NCBI GenBank assembly: GCA_015661745.1
Contig: DQVL01000090.1
Coordinates: 1 to 5,843 of the forward strand
Length of the DNA stretch: 5,843 nucleotides
Direction of reading: 5' to 3'
Source: Thermoprotei archaeon
Lineage (GTDB): Archaea > Thermoproteota > Nitrososphaeria > Geothermarchaeales > JDFR-13
Numbering within the stretch: position 1 is the stretch's first letter; each line of letters starts with the position of its first letter. A program made the position numbers and the translations under genes. The notes beneath the pieces are model-generated. The model saw nothing but the letters and a program-made list of their open reading frames with translations, was not told the origin of the DNA and did no database searches. Positions 1 through 5,843 of the stretch are shown here, in pieces.

Positions 1-330
1 AAGGTATTATTTAGGGTTGAGTTAGAATTTACAGCTAGGAGACCTTTGAGTGAGGAGGTGAGATATATTAATGTTCCTGAGAAGCCTTTTTTGAGGGGTA
101 TTGGTTGGTTTCTTACGTGGGAAACCGGTGAGATCCATTGGGAAGCATGGTATTATGAATATGTTGAGATAGTACCGCCTGGAGCCCATGGATTTATGCA
201 GGTGGTCTATCCCACTACAGGTTATACATTCTATGAGATATATCATGGAGTTACTGGGTCAAGTATGGAGGAATTTCCAGTTACGGATGGTGATGAATTT
301 ATAACAGTTGATCCAGGTTTCTGTAGATAA
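1..330 (+). CDS. C-terminal part of an aromatic-rich protein of unknown function (5' truncated by window edge)
   Basis: The reading frame is open from the first base of the window to the TAA at 328-330, giving at least 109 residues, so the gene starts upstream. A TTG at 46 lies in the same frame, but the codons before it read as ordinary protein (KVLFRVELEFTARRPL), so I treat that TTG as internal. I do not recognise the family. The visible part is strongly aromatic (a stretch with GWFLTWETGEIHWEAWYYEY), alternates hydrophobic and polar residues as beta strands do, and has no transmembrane segment; it ends in PGFCR with a lone Cys next to last. It lies 19 nt before the ABC permease on the same strand, so it is probably co-transcribed with it and may be an extracytoplasmic partner of that transporter. 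The N-terminus, where a signal peptide or anchor would show, is outside the window, so location is unknown. Confidence 0.75.
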   Translation, partial: KVLFRVELEFTARRPLSEEVRYINVPEKPFLRGIGWFLTWETGEIHWEAWYYEYVEIVPPGAHGFMQVVYPTTGYTFYEIYHGVTGSSMEEFPVTDGDEFITVDPGFCR

Positions 331-338
331 TAATTATA

Positions 339-343
339 GGGTG
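339..343 (+). promoter_or_regulatory. Shine-Dalgarno site deciding the permease start
   Basis: GGGTG ends 6 nt before the ATG at 350. The same spacing of a GGTG core is seen before the next gene (TTG at 1580) and before prpB (ATG at 3801). This supports ATG 350 over the in-frame TTG at 308, which would overlap the preceding gene by 23 nt, and over the GTG at 341, which lies within the motif itself. Confidence 0.6.
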
Positions 344-349
344 TGTGCG

Positions 350-1573
350 ATGCCGGTAATCAGTATTGACCCTATAAAGGTTTTTATAAAGGCTTTTCTA
401 ATGGATTATAAGCATCATATAAAAGTAGTTTTGATATCAGTTATTATACTCGCTATATCATCACTAAATTATTTCATAGGACCATATAGATATGATGTAT
501 TGGTATCTCCCTATATCGATGCAGGATATGACTATATATACTCAATGGATTCCCTAACCAATATATTTATAGTGAATGATACCATATTAGATTCGCCGGT
601 CAAGCTTGAGAAGGTGTTTAGGGAGTACCTGGATAGATCTAAAGTTCCATATAACGATCTAGTTGTTGTAACATATGAAATCTATAAAGATTTAACTGTC
701 TTCATCATATCAAATTACTCTAAAATACATTTAACAATCTATTACTCTCTAATCTCTGGTAGACATATTTCAGGTGTTTATGAGGCTCAGGTGCCATTAG
801 CTATAGAGGTTAGGAGGGAATATCCTAGGGTTGGAGATATATTTGTTATCGAGGGAATCGAGTATAAAGTTGTTGGCCGACATAAATATCAGGAGGATAT
901 CTTAATACCATATTCAAGTATTTTGGGTGATGCAATCGATTTAGATATAACTAAAAGCTTTATATATGTTGATTTCAACGGCTCCATTGAAGATCCTAAG
1001 GCTATATTTGAGGACTTCATTATATACCTCTGGTCTAAAGATATAGTTGCTCCAGACCCAAAAATATCAACCAACTTCTATGAAGCTATGGAATATTTCA
1101 GGGATTCAGGATTAGATGTATATTCTAGGGAGAGGACGTTAAAACATAACCTTGAACTATATAATTCAAGTTTTAATAACCCTGTAAGCCCATTTTTTAT
1201 CGTGGTTTATGGGGGGCTAATAATCTTCGTATTATATTTTATGAGGTCGATCGATAACCTATTCAATAAATATAGGGAGTATATAGCTCTACTATACTCT
1301 ATAGGTGGTACAGATAGATATTTTATAGTTATATATACAGTTATATTCATGATATATGCCCTCGCCATAACACCATTTGTTATCCTTCTATCCCACCTAT
1401 ATATTGTTAATGGGTTGAGGATTGATATTCCCATAACATATTTCATGGGCTTGATATCCCAACTATATATATCTACATTGGCTTCCTCATACATTATCGT
1501 TCTTATATTTGTATATTGGGGTTTGAGACGCCGTGGATTCGCCGATATATTATTTGAGCGGTTCCTAGGGTGA
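350..1573 (+). CDS. FtsX/MacB-type ABC transporter permease
   Basis: Membrane subunit (407 aa from ATG 350) of a type VII ABC complex. One helix lies near the N-terminus (about residues 24-44), followed by an external domain of roughly 235 residues and three C-terminal helices (about 282-298, 324-353, 364-392). This 1+3 layout is the FtsX/MacB/LolC topology. Residues 137-190 (from GRHISG through RVGDIFVIEGIEYKVVG to ILIPYSS) resemble the small core-domain motif of MacB-like proteins, where a vGd.i.i.g..y.VvG pattern recurs. Before helix 3, KYREYIALLYSIGGTDRYFI fits the conserved FtsX coupling helix that contacts the ATPase. Four N-x-S/T sequons (N76, N122, N210, N272) all fall in the external domain, consistent with archaeal surface N-glycosylation. 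Its stop is 6 nt before the ATPase gene. The substrate, or whether it moves one at all rather than transmitting force, cannot be read from sequence. Confidence 0.85.
   Translation: MPVISIDPIKVFIKAFLMDYKHHIKVVLISVIILAISSLNYFIGPYRYDVLVSPYIDAGYDYIYSMDSLTNIFIVNDTILDSPVKLEKVFREYLDRSKVPYNDLVVVTYEIYKDLTVFIISNYSKIHLTIYYSLISGRHISGVYEAQVPLAIEVRREYPRVGDIFVIEGIEYKVVGRHKYQEDILIPYSSILGDAIDLDITKSFIYVDFNGSIEDPKAIFEDFIIYLWSKDIVAPDPKISTNFYEAMEYFRDSGLDVYSRERTLKHNLELYNSSFNNPVSPFFIVVYGGLIIFVLYFMRSIDNLFNKYREYIALLYSIGGTDRYFIVIYTVIFMIYALAITPFVILLSHLYIVNGLRIDIPITYFMGLISQLYISTLASSYIIVLIFVYWGLRRRGFADILFERFLG
1568..1573 (+). promoter_or_regulatory. Shine-Dalgarno site of the ATPase gene, containing the permease stop codon
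   Basis: GGGTGA lies 6 nt before the TTG start at 1580, and its last three bases are the TGA stop of the permease gene. Overlap of stop codon and ribosome binding site suggests coupled translation of the two subunits. The site is the main reason to accept the TTG as the start. Confidence 0.65.
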
Positions 1574-1579
1574 CCATAT

Positions 1580-2248
1580 TTGATTATCACTAGGAATTTG
1601 AAGAAGACTTTCCAGACCAAGAAGATGGCTGTACACTCTATCAACAAAGTATCTTTCGAGGCTAGAGAGGGGGAGTTAACTGTATTGACTGGTCCTAGTG
1701 GGGGTGGAAAGACTGTAGTCCTTAATATGTTGGCAGGCTTTATCAAACCAGATTATGGAGATATAATTATATATGGTGAGGACACCTCTGGATGGGGGTG
1801 GAGCCGGTGGAACTCATTTAGAAGGAGATATATATCCTATGGGACACAGCGTAACATCTTTATCCCAAATATATCTGTTGAGGATAATATATCTCTCCCA
1901 CTTCTAATGCTGGGCCATGAAAAATCTGAGGTTATGGATTTAGTTAGAGATCTTATGGAGAGGCTTGGGATAGAATATCTATATGGGAGGAAGACCTATA
2001 CATTGAGTGGTGGGGAGCAGAGAAGAGTTATGGTTGCACGGACATTAATAAATGATACACCCATAATCCTTCTCGACGAGCCGACGGCCGAGTTGGATGA
2101 GGATTCATCAAAGCTTGTAATCGACTTGATAAATGATTTTATATCTAGAGATAAGATATTTATAGTCGCTACTCACGATAAAAACCTAGTTAATATTGGT
2201 GATAGAGTCATTAAGATTGATAGGGGATACTCAACCATTATTAAATAA
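1580..2248 (+). CDS. ABC transporter ATP-binding protein (MacB/LolD/FtsE type)
   Basis: Cytoplasmic ATPase subunit, 222 aa, the usual size for LolD/FtsE-like proteins. All motifs are in place: Walker A GPSGGGKT (38-45), Q-loop Gln90, signature LSGGEQ (142-147), Walker B IILLDEP (162-168, with D166 and catalytic E167), D-loop around ELDE (171-174) and switch His199. It therefore looks catalytically competent. The Q-loop context (ISYGTQ instead of the common FVFQ) and DEPTAEL instead of DEPTANL are mild variants. A TTG start is supported by the GGGTGA site 6 nt upstream and by the alignment of the first strand (MIITRNLKKTF) with the family N-terminus, which usually begins with a residue or two before the same strand. 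It follows the FtsX-type permease by 6 nt and is surely its partner, probably as a homodimer on a permease dimer. Confidence 0.93.
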   Translation: MIITRNLKKTFQTKKMAVHSINKVSFEAREGELTVLTGPSGGGKTVVLNMLAGFIKPDYGDIIIYGEDTSGWGWSRWNSFRRRYISYGTQRNIFIPNISVEDNISLPLLMLGHEKSEVMDLVRDLMERLGIEYLYGRKTYTLSGGEQRRVMVARTLINDTPIILLDEPTAELDEDSSKLVIDLINDFISRDKIFIVATHDKNLVNIGDRVIKIDRGYSTIIK

Positions 2249-2374
2249 CATTAAATATAATCATCTAAGCCATATCCTCTACAAATTAATAAAATATTGT
2301 TGGGGTGAAGGTGATAAACTCATCAGCTAAAACCACTATCTATTTAAGAGTATATTATCAAGTAAATCTAGTCA

Positions 2375-2382
2375 TTATATAT
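2375..2382 (+). promoter_or_regulatory. TATA-box candidate for the prpDB operon
   Basis: TTATATAT is centred about 36 nt before the prpD ATG. With the usual archaeal distance of about 26 nt from box centre to transcription start, the transcript would begin near 2402-2406 with a leader of roughly 10-13 nt and no Shine-Dalgarno motif, the near-leaderless pattern common for first genes in Thermoproteota operons. The bases upstream are not clearly the purine-rich BRE. A weaker alternative is TATTTAAG at 2341-2348, which would give a leader of about 45 nt. In this AT-rich DNA such boxes also arise by chance. Confidence 0.45.
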
Positions 2383-2414
2383 CTTGATAAGCAACTCAAA
2401 GATATTCCTTTTGT

Positions 2415-3800
2415 ATGAAGGGCTTTGATGACCCTATTCAGGAGGCTATAGCTGATTTCTCATCTAGGATAGAGTATAATGATTTGAAGCCTGAGGTTAT
2501 TACTGAGGCTAAATACCGGGTTTTAGACTCGTTAGCCGTCTCGATAGCCTCATTGGGAGAGAAGGCAATATCAATATTGAGACGTGGCTTCATAGGTCTA
2601 CACCCCACAATAGATGGATCTACAATATGGTATACAGATTTCAAGACTATACCTGAATATGCAGCCTTTGTAAATGGGTCTATGGTTAGGGCACTCGATT
2701 TTAATGATACATATCTATCTAGGGAGCCACAACACCCAAGTGATATGATAGCGGCGCTATACGCAGCTAATGAATATGCAGGGTTAGACGGTAGAGACTT
2801 GTTAAGAGGTATTATCGTTGGTTATGAGGTTGGGATTAGACTATGTGACTCAGCCTCCCTAAGGATAAATGGTTGGGACCATGTAAACTATACTATGGTC
2901 GGTGCAGTAGCTGGATTAGGTAATATGCTTAGACTCTCGAGTCGGGAGATTGGAGAAGCATTGGCGATAGCTGTTACACCCCACATAGCCCTTAGACAGA
3001 CTAGAGCAGGGAAGATTAAGATGTGGAAGGCTTCAGCGGCATCCGATGCATGTAGACATGCCCTATACTCTATATACCTCGCCTCTATAGGCTTTGAAGG
3101 GCCATATAAACCCTTCAATGGTGAGATGGGCTTCATAAAACAGCTTAACCTAGACTTTGATGTAGAGCCTATTATGGAGTTGGAGAACCTAGATTCACCA
3201 ACCTCAATTCTAAAGTCATATATGAAGTTCCATCCCGTAGAGTATCATGCACAGTCGGCTGTAGACGCTATATATAGACTGAGAGATGAATATGGCTTTA
3301 CATATGATGATATAGATATGGTTGAGGTTGCAACTATAAATGCTACCTATGACATAATAGTTAAACATCCGGAGAAGTGGAGTCCAGAGACTAGGGAGAC
3401 CGCTGATCATAGCCTACCATATATAGTTGCATATACACTGACCCATGGAGATATATGGATCGATAGCTTCGATGGGGATAGGCTTTCTGATCCGAGGGTT
3501 AGGGATCTAATGAGTAGGATGAGGATATATGTTGATGAGGAGTTAGACAGTAGATATCCGGAGGAGGTTCCAAATAGGGTTATAATTAAACTTAGGGATG
3601 GCTCAAAGATTGAAGAGACTGTATATAGGCCTAGGGGGTATCCAGGCTCTGGATATGATGTTGAGAAGCTCCTCATTAATAAGGTTAAGAGGTTGATGAA
3701 GCCCTACTACCCAGTTGATAGGGTAGACGATATAATATCAATAGTCTTAAACCTAGAGAAATACACTTTATATGAGTTATCTGAAGCATTGGTGATATAA
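2415..3800 (+). CDS. prpD: 2-methylcitrate dehydratase, MmgE/PrpD family
   Basis: Cytosolic enzyme (461 aa; bacterial PrpD is about 480) expected to dehydrate 2-methylcitrate to 2-methylaconitate and/or interconvert it with 2-methylisocitrate in the methylcitrate route of propionyl-CoA use. Family landmarks are visible in order: helical N-terminus with EAKYRVLDSLAVSIAS (about 31-46), VRALDFNDTYL (91-101), HPSD (107-110) followed by an Ala-rich helix, the KMWKASAASDACRHA segment (about 200-215), KFHPVEYHAQSAVDA (about 272-286), ADHSLPY (330-336) in the second domain, and a C-terminus ending YELSEALVI much as bacterial PrpD ends. The ATG at 2415 is the only possible start, since an in-frame TAA lies at 2388 with no ATG, GTG or TTG between. 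It has no Shine-Dalgarno site. It abuts prpB, which supports the methylcitrate role over other MmgE/PrpD members such as cis-aconitate decarboxylase-like proteins; substrate range is still inferred. Confidence 0.92.
   Translation: MKGFDDPIQEAIADFSSRIEYNDLKPEVITEAKYRVLDSLAVSIASLGEKAISILRRGFIGLHPTIDGSTIWYTDFKTIPEYAAFVNGSMVRALDFNDTYLSREPQHPSDMIAALYAANEYAGLDGRDLLRGIIVGYEVGIRLCDSASLRINGWDHVNYTMVGAVAGLGNMLRLSSREIGEALAIAVTPHIALRQTRAGKIKMWKASAASDACRHALYSIYLASIGFEGPYKPFNGEMGFIKQLNLDFDVEPIMELENLDSPTSILKSYMKFHPVEYHAQSAVDAIYRLRDEYGFTYDDIDMVEVATINATYDIIVKHPEKWSPETRETADHSLPYIVAYTLTHGDIWIDSFDGDRLSDPRVRDLMSRMRIYVDEELDSRYPEEVPNRVIIKLRDGSKIEETVYRPRGYPGSGYDVEKLLINKVKRLMKPYYPVDRVDDIISIVLNLEKYTLYELSEALVI
3791..3795 (+). 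promoter_or_regulatory. Shine-Dalgarno site of prpB inside the end of prpD
   Basis: GGTGA sits 5 nt before the prpB ATG and inside the last codons of prpD. The prpD TAA (3798-3800) touches the prpB ATG (3801), so ribosomes ending prpD are in place to begin prpB. This is good evidence that the pair is one operon with coupled translation. Confidence 0.7.
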
Positions 3801-4691
3801 ATGATATATATAAAATCATCTAGAGATGCTAAACCCATTCTACGTGAGCTGATAGAGGATAGTAATACCTATATGGTTCCAGGTGTATATAATCCATTCA
3901 CAGCTTTACTGGCTGAGAAGATGGGGTTTAAAGCTATATATTTAAGTGGTGCAGCATTGACTGGGAGTCTTGCAATGCCAGATCTAGGTTTGATAACGTT
4001 ATCGGAGCTTACATTCTTCACAAAATATATAGCTAGAGCAGTAGATATACCATTGTTAGTAGATGCTGATACAGGCTTTGGCGAGGTATTAAATGTAGCT
4101 AGAGCAGTTAGGGAGTTGGAGGATGCGGGTGCATCAGCTATCCAGATTGAAGATCAGGTCCTACCCAAGAAATGTGGGCATCTGAGGGGGAAGCAACTTA
4201 TAAATCCTATTGATATGGCGAGGAAAATTAGGTCGGCAGTCTCGGCTAGGAGGTCGAGGGACTTCCTTATAATAGCTAGGACTGATGCTAGGAATGTATC
4301 CAGCCTTGAAGATGCTCTTGAGAGGAGTAAATTATATGTTGAGGCCGGTGCAGACATTATATTTCCAGAGGCTTTAGAATCTATAGATGAATTTAGAGTC
4401 TTTGTTGAGGAGATAGATGCACCTATACTAGCCAATATGACTGAATTCGGTAGGACACCCTATATATCCTATAAGGAGTTTAGGGAGGTAGGAGTCAAAT
4501 TTATTATATATCCAGTCACTATATTTAGGGGTAACGCTAGGAACACGCTAGATATCCTTAAATCGCTTAGGGAATATGGCGGTCAAGAACCATTCCTAGA
4601 GGATTTAATGACTAGGAAAGAGTTCTACGACTTGATTGGATATAGTAGATATGAAGATTTTGATGAAGAGTTATCGAGGTGGAAACCATAA
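3801..4691 (+). CDS. prpB: 2-methylisocitrate lyase (PrpB)
   Basis: Cytosolic Mg2+-dependent lyase of the isocitrate lyase/PEP mutase superfamily that cleaves 2-methylisocitrate to pyruvate and succinate. At 296 aa it has the same length as E. coli PrpB, with key residues offset by two: the SGA loop (S49), PDLG (D61), metal-site VDADTGFG (D88, D90), active-site loop KKCGH with catalytic Cys125 (123-127), ARTDA (R160), FPEA (E190) and NMTEFG (N212). The catalytic Cys in K-K-C-G-H separates it from PEP mutases and oxaloacetate decarboxylases of this fold. F188, I236 and P238 sit where, from memory, methylisocitrate lyases have Phe, Leu and Pro and isocitrate lyases have larger or polar residues (Trp, Phe, Thr), which favours the methylated substrate. 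It directly abuts prpD. The downstream - strand gene ends 3 nt past its stop. Confidence 0.94.
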   Translation: MIYIKSSRDAKPILRELIEDSNTYMVPGVYNPFTALLAEKMGFKAIYLSGAALTGSLAMPDLGLITLSELTFFTKYIARAVDIPLLVDADTGFGEVLNVARAVRELEDAGASAIQIEDQVLPKKCGHLRGKQLINPIDMARKIRSAVSARRSRDFLIIARTDARNVSSLEDALERSKLYVEAGADIIFPEALESIDEFRVFVEEIDAPILANMTEFGRTPYISYKEFREVGVKFIIYPVTIFRGNARNTLDILKSLREYGGQEPFLEDLMTRKEFYDLIGYSRYEDFDEELSRWKP

Positions 4692-4694
4692 AAA

Positions 4695-5630
4695 CTATTT
4701 TCCAACTCTATACCTACCTCTAAATAATCTAATGATATATATCCCAATAGATATCAATACTACAGCAGTAGAAACCATAAATATATTGAAGATTAAGTCT
4801 CCATATGGCCCAAAAATATCTAGAAAGAAATTCCTCAATATATTTATTAGCCTATTCAAGTCGAATATATCCTCAGGTGAAGGTGCATTGGTCTCGATAA
4901 GCTCTACATCCAATAGTACAACGAGTCCATATTTAATAAGTGCAGGGAATATGAATGACCCCTTCAACATATACCCAGCTTGATGATACTCAATATCTAT
5001 TGGTCCTAATTGAGACGATGTATAGGTGATTCCAATCTCTTCAATTGGGGGTACTGTTGCATTAAATTCACCTGTCAACTTTATACCATCGGTATCATCC
5101 AAAAATATTTTATTAAGTTCAATGGTGGATCCATAACGACCCTTGGCAATAAATGAACTTCTGTTCGAGAGGGTCTCCCTAATAGTATTTAGATCCCAAA
5201 TTATGAAGAAGGGCATCTCATATCCATTAATATCAACCATTCCTTCATCCCTATACACATTAAAGATGAACTCACGCTCAAATATATCCCGAAACATCTT
5301 ATCTAACGTCTGATTAACCGGTTCACCTACAATTACTCTACGAATATTCGTAAATTTAATTGTGACTGTAAAATAGTCTACATAATTATCTTTAATAACC
5401 ACATCCATATCTGCACCCCGATAGAGTTCACCTAAACCTGTACCCCATATCTTATCTAGGCTTGGATCCTCAATATTGTAGAAATCAGGTATAGCAAGGA
5501 GAAGCTCCATTTTCACGCTATATTTAAAATAGGTCCCCTCTTCATAGAAGGGTAATGCATAGGGAGATATAAAATAGTTGAATGTTAGGATTATTGTTAA
5601 CCCCAATGCTAAATACTGCATCATATACAT
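4695..5630 (-). CDS. Membrane-anchored extracytoplasmic protein of unknown function
   Basis: A 311-aa protein that I do not recognise. A hydrophobic segment at about residues 6-22 could be a signal peptide (possible cleavage near SPYA, 22-25) or an anchor; a second helix at about 279-300 is followed by the basic tail RLFRGRYRVGK, a stop-transfer pattern. The 230-250 residues between should be outside the cell: they are beta-like, rich in Tyr, Phe, Ile and Asp, and carry sequons at N106, N156 and N190. The early GTYFKYSVKME and the later strand pattern faintly recall archaeal extracytoplasmic proteins with a lipoprotein-carrier (LolA-like) fold, but that is only an impression. Start choice is limited: an in-frame TAG lies at 5642-5640, so translation begins at ATG 5630, 5624 or 5621, and the N-terminus has no Lys or Arg before the helix. 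It follows the next - strand gene by 14 nt, so the two are probably one operon. It is convergent with prpB. Confidence 0.8.
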   Translation of the reverse strand: MYMMQYLALGLTIILTFNYFISPYALPFYEEGTYFKYSVKMELLLAIPDFYNIEDPSLDKIWGTGLGELYRGADMDVVIKDNYVDYFTVTIKFTNIRRVIVGEPVNQTLDKMFRDIFEREFIFNVYRDEGMVDINGYEMPFFIIWDLNTIRETLSNRSSFIAKGRYGSTIELNKIFLDDTDGIKLTGEFNATVPPIEEIGITYTSSQLGPIDIEYHQAGYMLKGSFIFPALIKYGLVVLLDVELIETNAPSPEDIFDLNRLINILRNFFLDIFGPYGDLIFNIFMVSTAVVLISIGIYIIRLFRGRYRVGK

Positions 5631-5644
5631 AGGATATCCCTATT

Positions 5645-5843
5645 CTAATAATTTACCTCAATATATGAATATGGAATTATCACTTTATGCGTGGCATATA
5701 CTGTGTCACCATGTTTATGTATATAATATGCTGTTACCTTAGTCTGAGCCTTAAAAGCACGTTCAGTAAAGAATGAATAAACTAAATAGGCATCGGATGT
5801 CATACCTCCATCGTCAGAATATTCTCTGGCGCATCCAATATTA
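5645..5843 (-). CDS. C-terminal part of a probable beta-sandwich protein (5' truncated by window edge)
   Basis: On the - strand a frame is open from the window edge (first full codon 5842-5840) to the TAG at 5647-5645, giving 65 residues with no stop. The segment begins NIGCAREYSDDGGMTSDAYL and ends with strand-like stretches (AQTKVTAYYIHKHGDTVYAT, then HKVIIPYSYIEVNY), the alternating pattern of a terminal Ig-like or similar beta-sandwich domain. No transmembrane helix is present in this part and the protein ends on the last strand. It lies 14 nt before the anchored protein at 4695-5630 in the same direction, which is operon-like spacing and is the best argument, apart from composition, that the frame is real. 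The family cannot be named from this piece; a secreted or surface protein is a guess from composition and neighbour. Confidence 0.6.
   Translation of the reverse strand, partial: NIGCAREYSDDGGMTSDAYLVYSFFTERAFKAQTKVTAYYIHKHGDTVYATHKVIIPYSYIEVNY

Noticed and set aside
308..349. A longer N-terminus for the permease from TTG 308
   Set aside because: It would overlap the previous gene by 23 nt, adds polar residues unlike the family N-terminus, and has no ribosome site, whereas ATG 350 has GGGTG at the standard 6-nt spacing.
500..1500. Many short TATATA-like runs through the coding regions
   Set aside because: They follow from heavy use of ATA and TAT codons; they have no regular period or conserved unit and are not repeats or promoters.
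1207..1746. A 179-codon open frame on the - strand across the permease/ATPase junction
   Set aside because: It is antisense to two well-supported genes. Its N-terminal part (TVFPPPLGPVNTVNSPSL) is the well-known false product read from the reverse strand of the ABC Walker A region.
2311..2330. Possible C/D box RNA: GTGATAA on the + strand and CTGATGA on the - strand resemble box C
   Set aside because: Each box C match has a mismatch, and I could find no properly spaced box D (CTGA) or flanking terminal stem.
3639..3655. Inverted repeat TATCCAG-gct-CTGGATA
   Set aside because: It lies inside prpD and encodes an ordinary GYPGSGYD-type segment; a 7-bp stem of this kind is expected by chance and there is no T-run after it.
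4636..4983. A 115-codon + strand frame starting inside prpB and running antisense to the - strand gene
   Set aside because: It begins within confirmed prpB coding sequence in another frame and overlaps the 3' end of the anchored protein, whose membrane helix and basic tail make good sense; the + strand product shows no domain.

Overview
The window most likely comes from a hyperthermophilic or thermophilic archaeon of the Thermoproteota (Crenarchaeota); genus is not resolved. The pointers are AT-rich DNA with very heavy use of ATA (Ile), TAT (Tyr) and AGG/AGA (Arg) codons, Shine-Dalgarno motifs of the GGTG/GGTGA type placed about 6 nt before genes inside operons, a TATA-like box with almost no leader before the first gene of an operon, and non-ATG (TTG) starts. 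No RNA genes, CRISPR arrays, insertion sequences or long repeats were seen.

Layout. Positions 1-2248 (+ strand) hold a tightly packed operon end: the 3' part of an aromatic-rich protein of unknown function, then a four-helix FtsX/MacB-type ABC permease with a large external domain, then its ATPase. Positions 2249-2414 are a 166-nt intergenic region with a promoter candidate and a few unexplained signals. Positions 2415-4691 (+) hold a two-gene metabolic operon, 2-methylcitrate dehydratase (prpD) and 2-methylisocitrate lyase (prpB), with stop and start codons directly abutting. The - strand then runs convergently: a membrane-anchored, probably extracytoplasmic protein (4695-5630) and, upstream of it, the C-terminal part of another beta-rich protein cut by the window edge (5645-5843).

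How they work together. PrpD and PrpB catalyse consecutive steps of the methylcitrate route for propionyl-CoA disposal (2-methylcitrate to 2-methylisocitrate, then to pyruvate plus succinate). The 2-methylcitrate synthase that should feed them is not in the window. The permease and ATPase should form a type VII (mechanotransmission-like) ABC complex, possibly acting with the protein encoded just upstream. The two - strand genes also look like envelope proteins, but any link with the ABC complex is inference only. The metabolic operon appears to be an independent transcription unit placed between two envelope-protein clusters.
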